From Nitrospinota bacterium (GTDB taxonomy: Bacteria > UBA8248), in contig JAPYQX010000223.1 of the NCBI GenBank assembly GCA_029937135.1, positions 1 to 5,047 on the forward strand: 5,047 nucleotides of DNA, given 5' to 3'. The stretch's first letter is position 1. Each line of letters opens with the position of its first letter. A program made the position numbers and the translations under genes. Positions 1 to 5,047 of this stretch are shown in pieces. Under the pieces are notes generated by a model, which did not search any database, was not told the origin of the DNA, and saw nothing but the letters and a program-made list of their open reading frames with translations.

Positions 1-904
1 AGTACCGAAAATCCTCTCATCCAACATGGACCGATATGAGGGGGGCACGTCAACCGCGGCCACGACGGTGCGCCATGTGACCCGCTCAAGTTGCCCCAAA
101 AATAGATAGCTGACGAGAATCACCCAGATTGGAGCAGTGTGGCTCAATGGCATCGTGGTCGAGATGGGGGCGATGATGAAGGCAGTGGTCAAGAGGAAAG
201 CGGGGAGGATGTTGATGCCCCCGGCGGTTAAGAGCCAGAAAACATCCCGGCGAAGGGGCTGCGCACCGTCCCAGCGGGGAAGAAGCGGCCTCCCGGCGAG
301 GAGCACGATATTTCCCGCCGTAAACCCCACCACATGGGCAACTTCCGGGGTTTCCTGATGTGCGAAGGCGAGCTTCACGAAAATAGGCGCTATTGCATAG
401 GCTACCGAAGCGATGAGAGGAAAGATCAGGGCTCCCCGGAACCAGGCTCCGAACGCCTGAGATGCGTCCTCCCGGATGCTGAGCAGCCACACCCCGCCCA
501 CGATGGCGAACGTACCGAGGAAAACAGGGAAGGTCGGCGATTCACCGAGGACGACGATGGCGATGAAGGTCGCCCAAATGGGCGTCGCCGATGAGATGGT
601 TACCGAGCGGTTCAACCCCATCTTCGTGATACCGATAAGATGGGAGATTCGCCCGATCCCCGGGCCGGTGATGCCCATGGCGGCGAACCAGAGGAGCGGG
701 ATAAGAGTGGTGTCCTCAAGCGTTCCCCGGTAGAGAGCGACAGCGAGCCCCCCCCAGGCCGACCATCGTGTTGATGATGAGGGCGGACAAGAAGGGAGAA
801 GCCGTACGCATCCCCTGGCGGACGCACCCCTGGCCCAATGCGAAGATAAGGGCGGAGCTGATGACCATCAACTCCCCGAGCCCGACGTAACGAATCAAAT
901 CCAT
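1..904 (-). pseudogene. DMT/EamA-family transporter, frameshifted, 3' end beyond window
   Basis: This reads as an inner-membrane drug/metabolite transporter with two EamA repeats, probably exporting a small metabolite; the substrate cannot be told. It starts at the ATG at 904 (weak GGA six bases upstream). The first repeat reads MDLIRYVGLGELMVISSALI, then breaks at a run of eight G (748-755). Removing one G restores one frame to position 1, about 301 codons, close to the usual family length. In the restored frame the first repeat ends with the typical ATPIWATFIAIVVLGE helix and an AIVGGVWLLS helix. The second repeat ends with HTAPIWVILVSYLFLGQ. Without the correction the frame stops at 716. 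From about residue 284 the expected last hydrophobic helix is replaced by a polar stretch (VDVPPSYRSMLDER), with no stop before the window edge. The break could be real decay, phase variation or a sequencing error. The family call is fairly sure; its functional state is not. Confidence 0.75.
748..755 (-). other. G8 homopolymer at the transporter frameshift
   Basis: Eight consecutive C on the plus strand (G on the coding strand) lie exactly where the transporter reading frame changes. Before the run the frame encodes an EamA-like helix ending NTMVGLGG. After it the EamA-like protein continues as LAVALYRG only if one G is dropped. Such tracts are common sites of slipped-strand mutation and of base-calling error; the sequence does not say which applies. 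Confidence 0.8.
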
Positions 905-982
905 CAGCAATCCATGAGTGAAATTGAGGTCACGGGCCGCCAGGCGCCCGGGAGCGGACAGCAAATCGAAAGATAAGTGTAA

Positions 983-994
983 CTCCGGCCGGAG
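983..994. promoter_or_regulatory. 12-base perfect palindrome upstream of the transporter
   Basis: CTCCGGCCGGAG is fully self-complementary and lies about 80 bases upstream of the transporter start, inside the 241-base gap after the monooxygenase. A dyad in this position could be an operator for a dimeric regulator. As RNA it would form only a four-pair stem with a GGCC loop and no U-run follows, so a terminator is unlikely. Its function is inference. Confidence 0.25.
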
Positions 995-1070
995 ATTTCA
1001 CCCACCCATTTATTCACCGTCGGGAGGAGCTGCCTTCAACAACCTCATCAAAACATTTATTTTGCGGGGG

Positions 1071-1099
1071 ATAAAATATTTTCGGAGCACAACCCGAAA
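1071..1099 (-). terminator. Candidate rho-independent terminator after the monooxygenase
   Basis: On the minus strand, TTTCGG (1099-1094) pairs with CCGAAA (1085-1080) across an eight-base loop; a G-U pair can extend the stem to seven. The stem is followed by ATATTTTAT, a U-rich but imperfect tract. It begins 46 bases past the monooxygenase stop, a sensible place to end the operon transcript. The stem is short and half A-T, so efficiency is doubtful. Confidence 0.35.
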
Positions 1100-1145
1100 C
1101 CCTAGTAGAATCACGCTTCCCTCGATTTACAAATGCGAGATCTAT

Positions 1146-2789
1146 TTAATTTGTTTTAAGTTTTTTATCGCCACTTCTATTCGCGGTGAGCATAAAACCT
1201 TCATATCCGGCACTGGCGACTTGGGCGCATTTCTCCGCGTAGAAAGCAAAGCCACCGATGTAAGGCATAAATGTTTTCGGTTTACCCGGTATGTTTGAGC
1301 CCAGATACCAGGATTCGCATTTGTAGCGCAAAGTTTTCGCCGCGAGATCGTTGTTATGCTCAACCCATCTATCTTCGGCTTTTACCGTAGGCTCGATTTG
1401 CCCAATATCATTCTCACGCAAATATCCAAGGCACTTCGAAATCCATTCCACATGCTGTTCGATCGAAGTGATCATATTCGTGAGCACAGAAGGGCTCCCC
1501 GGACCCGTAATCGTAAAAAGGTTTGGAAATCCAGCCATCATGAGTCCGAGGCATGTGCTCGGACCTGATATCCATTTATTTTCAAGGGTATTTCCCTCTC
1601 GCCCGCGAATATCAATTCGGAGCAAAGTACCTGTCATTGCATCAAAGCCAGTCGCCAGTATGAGCGAATCCAGACGGTATGATTTTCCCGAAACGGCGAC
1701 GCCCTCGGCAGTAATTTTATCTATCGGAGATTTACTCACGTCTACAAGCGAGACATTGGAGCGATTGAAAGTTTCATAATACCCGGTATCCACACACAAG
1801 CGCCTGCATCCCAAAATGGTTTCCGGTGAAAGCAACTCCGCAATTTTCGGGTCTTCAACTTCTTCCCGAATTTTTCCTCTGACAAATGCGCCTGCCGTAT
1901 TGTTTGCTTCTTCGTTGTATTGCAAATCGGAAAAAGAGGCGAGGAAGGGCAGGCCGCCGTGCGCCCAACGTTTTTCATACTCGCGTTGACGCCCCTCTAA
2001 AGTAAGATCAAAAGCCGATTTATCATTGTAATCCTGCAAAAAACCTGCTGGCAGCAGCCTCGCTTTTTTTCTGATGTCGGCGTAATTCGACTTTATCTTT
2101 TGTTGATGCTCATCATCCAGAGGGCCGTTGTGGGCGGGAATTGTGTAGTTCGGGGAGCGCTGGAACACATACAGGTGCTCTGCTTTTTCCGCGACAAGGG
2201 GGATAATCTGGATAGCGGATGAACCCGTTCCGATGATTCCAACTTTCTTTCCGTCAAAAACAATTTCTTCATTCGGCCACAGGCCAGTGTGATAAACGGG
2301 TCCGGCGAATGATTCGAGGCCTTCGATTTTCGGAAAATTGGGTGAAGACAGGCATCCCGTCGCCATGATGCAAAACCGCGCGGGAATCGTTTCGCCTTGG
2401 CTCGTTTGAATTTTCCAGTGATTCTTCTCTTCATCGAATATCGCTGATTGTATCCTTACATCAAAAACAATATCGCTGCGAAGATCGAATCGATCCGCAA
2501 CGTGATTAAGATATTTCAAAATCTCCGGTTGGCCCGCGTAGCGCATGCTCCACGACCATTCTTGCTGAAGTTCATCCGAAAACGAGTAGGAATATTGTGC
2601 GCTTTCCGTATCGCACCGCGCCCCGGGGTAGCGGTTCCAATACCAGGTACCGCCAACGTCACTGGCGGCTTCGTAAATCCGTGCGGAAAATCCCATGCGC
2701 CTGAGCTGATAAAGCATATAGAGCCCGGAGAAACCAGCCCCGACAATCAGCGCATCAAGCTCAAGCTTTGGGTTCGGTGTATTTCTCAT
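1146..2789 (-). CDS. Type I Baeyer-Villiger monooxygenase (FAD, NADPH)
   Basis: This flavoprotein uses NADPH and O2 to convert a ketone to an ester or lactone, probably in the cytoplasm. It has 547 residues, close to cyclohexanone and phenylacetone monooxygenases (about 540). Features in order: FAD-binding GAGFSG (17-22); GGTWYWNRYPGARCD (46-60); the Baeyer-Villiger fingerprint FAGPVYHTGLWP (161-172), matching FxGxxxHTxxW[P/D]; NADPH-binding GIIGTGSSA (184-192); QRSPN (210-214), where R211 and S212 fit the 2'-phosphate site; GCRRLCVD, whose second Arg (330) aligns with the catalytic Arg of the family; and ATGFD (379-383). The ATG at 2789 is chosen because GGAG lies five bases upstream. An in-frame GTG at 2807 lacks a ribosome site and would add six residues. 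The gene is last in a run with a crotonase and a CoA-transferase, 94 bases after the crotonase. It is visibly poorer in GC than those two genes (two 60-base samples at 43% against 63% and 68%), which may mean separate acquisition. The substrate is unknown. Confidence 0.95.
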   Translation of the reverse strand: MRNTPNPKLELDALIVGAGFSGLYMLYQLRRMGFSARIYEAASDVGGTWYWNRYPGARCDTESAQYSYSFSDELQQEWSWSMRYAGQPEILKYLNHVADRFDLRSDIVFDVRIQSAIFDEEKNHWKIQTSQGETIPARFCIMATGCLSSPNFPKIEGLESFAGPVYHTGLWPNEEIVFDGKKVGIIGTGSSAIQIIPLVAEKAEHLYVFQRSPNYTIPAHNGPLDDEHQQKIKSNYADIRKKARLLPAGFLQDYNDKSAFDLTLEGRQREYEKRWAHGGLPFLASFSDLQYNEEANNTAGAFVRGKIREEVEDPKIAELLSPETILGCRRLCVDTGYYETFNRSNVSLVDVSKSPIDKITAEGVAVSGKSYRLDSLILATGFDAMTGTLLRIDIRGREGNTLENKWISGPSTCLGLMMAGFPNLFTITGPGSPSVLTNMITSIEQHVEWISKCLGYLRENDIGQIEPTVKAEDRWVEHNNDLAAKTLRYKCESWYLGSNIPGKPKTFMPYIGGFAFYAEKCAQVASAGYEGFMLTANRSGDKKLKTN

Positions 2790-2794
2790 TCTTG

Positions 2795-2798
2795 CTCC
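2795..2798 (-). promoter_or_regulatory. Ribosome binding site GGAG of the monooxygenase
   Basis: GGAG on the minus strand sits five bases before the ATG at 2789. It lies downstream of the alternative GTG at 2807, so it supports the shorter start. Confidence 0.6.
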
Positions 2799-2810
2799 AA
2801 ATTTCACCTC

Positions 2811-2819
2811 ATTATGTCA
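2811..2819 (-). promoter_or_regulatory. Possible extended -10 promoter for the monooxygenase
   Basis: The minus strand reads TGACATAAT, one mismatch from the extended -10 consensus TGnTATAAT. A transcript starting about seven bases on (near 2804) would just include the GGAG at 2798-2795. No convincing -35 box is seen, which extended -10 promoters can do without. The 94-base gap here is the widest inside the gene run, so a secondary promoter is plausible but unproven. Confidence 0.22.
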
Positions 2820-2883
2820 CTGAGCAAACGGGGAGGGATTCAAACCTCCGGAGCTTTCACCCGGCGGTATTCAGGAGCGCCGC

Positions 2884-3678
2884 CTAACGGCCGTTGAATC
2901 GCGGCTTTCGCTTTTCAATGAATGCCTGCCGTCCTTCGGCATAGTCATGGCTATCAAAGCAAGTTTTTACGATTTGCTCGACGGCTTCCAAATTGCGAGT
3001 GGAGGGCTCCTTGAGAACTTCGGCGACGGTCATTTTTGTCGCCTTCACCGAAAGAGGCGCATTCGAAGCTATCGTTGCGGCCAACTCACAAACGGCACCC
3101 TCCAGTTCATCAACCGGAACAACCCGGTTGACAAGACCAATCCTCAGCGCCTCTTCGGCGGAAAAATGCTTCGCGGAAAAAAGAATTTCCTTGGCGAAGG
3201 ACGGGCCAACCAGATTCACTAGCTGCTCGAGGCTCTCAAGGCCGTAGGCAATGCCCAGACGAGCGGCCGGAATGCCAAGCTTGGCGTCCTCAGAAGCGAT
3301 GCGAATATCCGCGCTCATGGCCACAGACAACCCGCCGCCCAGGCAATAACCCCTGATCATGGCGATCAGGGGCTTATCGAGACCCGTCAGTTTCCGCCTT
3401 GCCCCGGCCGACGTTGCGGTATAACGCTCTGCCTGCTCGGCGTTCTTTCGTTGATCCTCGAACTGCGAGATATCGGCGCCCGAGACGAAGGCCTTATCCC
3501 CCGCGCCTTTCATGACGACCACACGAACCGCGTCGTCCTGCTGAAATGAGTCGAGAATGGCGGCGATGGCTTCCCACATTTCGAGGGAGAGCGCATTCCG
3601 GCGTTTGGGGTTATTGAAAATCATCCAGCCGATACCATCACCGGTCTCGGCAATCATTTTTTCCGTGTTGAGCTTCAT
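2884..3678 (-). CDS. Enoyl-CoA hydratase/isomerase (crotonase) family protein
   Basis: This is a 264-residue crotonase-fold protein acting on an acyl-CoA thioester, the usual length for the family. The N-terminal NPKRRNALSLEMW (23-35) is the standard family opening. FVSGADI (64-70) and GYCLGGG (110-116) form the oxyanion-hole elements; S66 and G115 align with Ala98 and Gly141 of rat enoyl-CoA hydratase. The later segment GIPAARLGIAYG (135-146) and SAEEALRIGLVNRVV are also typical. Odd point: the two catalytic glutamates of the classical hydratase (Glu144 and Glu164) align with S118 and A138, so ordinary hydration of enoyl-CoA is doubtful. Isomerase, decarboxylase, hydrolase or lyase activity are alternatives within the fold. 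The ATG at 3678 has GGGGAA about six bases upstream; a second in-frame ATG at 3657 is less likely. It lies 42 bases after the CoA-transferase and before the monooxygenase, so it probably shares their pathway. Family call firm, reaction open. Confidence 0.93.
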   Translation of the reverse strand: MKLNTEKMIAETGDGIGWMIFNNPKRRNALSLEMWEAIAAILDSFQQDDAVRVVVMKGAGDKAFVSGADISQFEDQRKNAEQAERYTATSAGARRKLTGLDKPLIAMIRGYCLGGGLSVAMSADIRIASEDAKLGIPAARLGIAYGLESLEQLVNLVGPSFAKEILFSAKHFSAEEALRIGLVNRVVPVDELEGAVCELAATIASNAPLSVKATKMTVAEVLKEPSTRNLEAVEQIVKTCFDSHDYAEGRQAFIEKRKPRFNGR

Positions 3679-3697
3679 ATTTTTCCCCGCTAAATTG

Positions 3698-3717
3698 AGC
3701 CGCCGCTTGCCGCGGCT
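3698..3717 (-). other. GC-rich inverted repeat between CoA-transferase and crotonase genes
   Basis: AGCCGC (3698-3703) and GCGGCT (3712-3717) are perfect inverted copies around an eight-base loop, filling most of the 42-base gap between the two genes. No U-run follows on the minus strand, so it is not an intrinsic terminator. It could tune message stability or translation of the downstream gene, whose ribosome site begins ten bases further on. The function is inference. Confidence 0.3.
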
Positions 3718-3720
3718 ACA

Positions 3721-4905
3721 TCAAATTACCTCGCTGTCCCGAAATTGTTGAATTTCCTCTTCGCCATACCCCAGCGTCTTCAGAATCTCATCCGTGTGCT
3801 CACCAAGCTCGGGGGTGGCGAATCTCATGCGCTGAGGAGTCCGTGACATTTTGACGGCCTGGCCGACAACTTTCACCTGGCCGAGTTCGGGGTGCTCAAC
3901 GTGAGGGGTCATGCCCAATACCTGTACTTGCGGATCGGCAATGGTTTGATCGACAGTGTAAATTGGCCCGCAGGGAATACCCGCGTCATTTAAAATCGCG
4001 ATCCATTCCTCGCTCTTTTTCTCACGCGTGCACCGGTTGATATCCTCGTTCAGGGCATCCCGGTTCGCCATGCGGCTCCCCGCGTCGCCATAACGGGGAT
4101 GCTCCAGCAATTCCGGCGCGCCAATCGCCGGGGCGAGGCGCTCCCACAGGTGATTGGGACCGGATTGAATATTGATCAACCCATCGGCGGTCTCGAACAC
4201 CCCCGTCGGGGCGAAAGTGGGGTGATTGTTCCCAGCTTGTCCGGGCACTTCGCCCTTGATGAGATACCGCGCAACCTGCAGGTCCATCATCTGGATTTGC
4301 GCTTCCAGCAAAGAGGTGTAGACCCATTGTCCCTCGCCGGAGGATTCGCGCTCCAGCAGCGCGAGTAATATCCCCTGGGCGAGCATCATGCCCGCCGAGA
4401 GATCCGATATCGGGATACCCGCCCGCATTGGACCCCTCCCCGGCTCGCCGGTCACCGACATGAGGCCGCTGAGACCCTGCGCGATCTGATCAAGGCCGGG
4501 CCGGCCGGCATAGGGGCCTTCCTGGCCGAAGCCCGATATGCTGCCGTAAACGATGCGGGGATTCACTTTCCGCACCACCTCGTAGTCGATGCCAAGCCGG
4601 TGCTTCACCCGGGGGCGGTAGTTCTCGACGACTACGTCCGCCTCCCTCGCGAGGTCAAAAAAAATCTTCCTGCCCGCTTCTTTTTTCAGATTGAGCGTGA
4701 GGCTGCGCTTGTTGCGGTGGAGATTCAGGGCTTCGTAGCCTTGCCGATCCGCACCCATGATTTCCACACCCAATGAGGAGGGTAGTTCAATCCGGACAAC
4801 ATCCGCCCCCCAGTCCGCGAGCTGACGGACCGCCGTCGGGCCAGCACGGGCCCGAGTCAGGTCGATCACCTTGAAACGTGAAAGTGGCATGGGTATTTCG
4901 GACAA
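3721..4905 (-). CDS. CaiB/BaiF (class III) CoA-transferase
   Basis: The likely role is to transfer CoA from one acyl-CoA to a free carboxylic acid through an enzyme-bound aspartyl-CoA thioester, in the cytoplasm. The protein has 394 residues, within the family's usual 380-430. Visible signatures: VIDLTRARAGPTAVRQLADW (13-32) followed by GADVVRIE (33-40); VVENYRP (92-98); GSISGFGQEGPYAGRPGLDQ (121-140); the C-terminal AGIPCGPI (308-315) with ADPQV (323-327). D168 in PISDLSAG lies 29 residues after D139 and aligns with the catalytic Asp169 of formyl-CoA transferase. The residue before D139 is Leu where alpha-methylacyl-CoA racemase has its catalytic His, and the racemase Glu in the EPxF segment appears to be Gly (GPNHLW); both argue against a racemase. 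Start: the TTG at 4905 has GGAG eight bases upstream; the in-frame ATG at 4890 has none and gives 389 residues; a GTG at 5004 would add 33 residues unlike the family. The donor and acceptor acids are unknown. Confidence 0.93.
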   Translation of the reverse strand: MSEIPMPLSRFKVIDLTRARAGPTAVRQLADWGADVVRIELPSSLGVEIMGADRQGYEALNLHRNKRSLTLNLKKEAGRKIFFDLAREADVVVENYRPRVKHRLGIDYEVVRKVNPRIVYGSISGFGQEGPYAGRPGLDQIAQGLSGLMSVTGEPGRGPMRAGIPISDLSAGMMLAQGILLALLERESSGEGQWVYTSLLEAQIQMMDLQVARYLIKGEVPGQAGNNHPTFAPTGVFETADGLINIQSGPNHLWERLAPAIGAPELLEHPRYGDAGSRMANRDALNEDINRCTREKKSEEWIAILNDAGIPCGPIYTVDQTIADPQVQVLGMTPHVEHPELGQVKVVGQAVKMSRTPQRMRFATPELGEHTDEILKTLGYGEEEIQQFRDSEVI

Positions 4906-4913
4906 TTTGAAGA

Positions 4914-4917
4914 CTCC
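4914..4917 (-). promoter_or_regulatory. Ribosome binding site GGAG favouring a TTG start
   Basis: GGAG on the minus strand ends eight bases before the TTG at 4905 and 23 bases before the ATG at 4890. This spacing is the reason for preferring the TTG start of the CoA-transferase. Confidence 0.5.
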
Positions 4918-4949
4918 ATAAAAAAAGGTGGCATGACGAATGAGTGATT

Positions 4950-5047
4950 CTAACCTAAATTCAGGCCTTTCGTCGTCTCGCCATAATTTTCGCACCCTAA
5001 ACACCTGTTACAGCTTGGGCAGGAATTCGCCATGCACAGGCCGTTGC
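4950..5047 (-). CDS. C-terminal end of a cysteine-rich protein, partial
   Basis: An open frame enters from the window edge and stops at TAG (4952-4950), 44 bases before the CoA-transferase. The readable tail is NGLCMANSCPSCNRC followed by LGCENYGETTKGLNLG. It holds four cysteines spaced CxxCxxCxxC plus one earlier Cys, a pattern suited to an iron-sulfur cluster or zinc. The CxSCNRCL core resembles the cluster motif just after the TIM barrel in some NADH:flavin oxidoreductases of the old yellow enzyme/2,4-dienoyl-CoA reductase group, which would fit an acyl-CoA pathway, but 31 codons cannot prove it. The ATG at 5033 lies inside this frame; a free 27-residue protein from it is less likely because no ribosome site is seen in the few bases available. 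It is probably the upstream member of the same operon. Confidence 0.4.
   Translation of the reverse strand, partial: NGLCMANSCPSCNRCLGCENYGETTKGLNLG

Noticed and set aside
86..490. Minus-strand open frame of 134 codons
   Set aside because: It is out of frame with the transporter, is rich in Pro, Arg, Ser and His with no domain-like pattern, while the overlapping frame gives clear EamA helices.
905..964. Earlier TTG start of the transporter at 964
   Set aside because: The added residues are not hydrophobic or family-like, and GGAG lies too far upstream; the ATG at 904 fits better.
1073..1082. AAAATATTTT palindrome
   Set aside because: It is a ten-base A/T palindrome in an AT-rich stretch, likely by chance, and overlaps the candidate terminator tail.
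2832..2850. tRNA T-arm-like sequence on the minus strand (GGAGGTTTGAATCCCTCC)
   Set aside because: The loop is eight rather than seven bases for that stem, and no acceptor, D or anticodon arm can be found around it; it lies in the short gap after the crotonase gene.
2448..2897. Plus-strand open frame of 149 codons opposite the monooxygenase start
   Set aside because: It is antisense to strongly supported monooxygenase coding sequence and shows no family features; likewise the other plus-strand frames.
4920..4926. Run of seven T on the minus strand as a terminator for the upstream gene
   Set aside because: No stable hairpin precedes it in the 23 bases between the upstream stop and the run.
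4947..4952. TAGAAT on the minus strand as a -10 box for the CoA-transferase
   Set aside because: It overlaps the stop codon of the upstream frame, has no -35 match at 17 bases and no extended TG.
4906..5004. N-terminal extension of the CoA-transferase from GTG at 5004
   Set aside because: The extra 33 residues do not resemble the family, lack a ribosome site and overlap the cysteine-rich upstream frame.

Overview
The window carries one coherent minus-strand gene block, read right to left. It suggests a free-living, metabolically versatile bacterium of moderate to high GC, probably Gram-negative. I cannot fix the phylum from sequence alone. No rRNA, tRNA, CRISPR array, insertion sequence or phage gene is visible. 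All convincing coding sequence is on the minus strand; the plus-strand open frames are shadows.

Layout, in direction of transcription: (1) 5047-4950, the last 31 codons of a gene entering from outside, ending in a CxxCxxCxxC cysteine cluster. (2) 4905-3721, a class III (CaiB/BaiF) CoA-transferase, most likely with a TTG start. (3) 3678-2884, a crotonase-fold enoyl-CoA hydratase/isomerase-family protein that lacks both catalytic glutamates of classical hydratases. (4) 2789-1146, an intact type I Baeyer-Villiger monooxygenase with every family fingerprint. (5) 1145-905, a 241-base gap with a candidate terminator and a 12-base palindrome. (6) 904-1, a DMT/EamA-family membrane transporter broken by a +1 shift at a run of eight G and running off the window edge.

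Genes 1-4 are spaced 44, 42 and 94 bases apart on one strand, so they are probably co-transcribed. A plausible reading is a catabolic cassette: the monooxygenase inserts oxygen next to a ketone carbonyl, giving an ester or lactone, and acids formed after hydrolysis are activated by the CoA-transferase and processed by the crotonase. The substrate is unknown, and the hydrolase and dehydrogenase such a route needs are not in the window. The monooxygenase gene is visibly lower in GC than the two genes upstream, so it may have joined the cluster separately.

The individual families are well known. I see no clear evidence of an undescribed system. The points most worth a second look are the active-site substitutions in the crotonase, the composition break at the monooxygenase, the cysteine-rich upstream tail, and the frameshift and odd C-terminus of the transporter.
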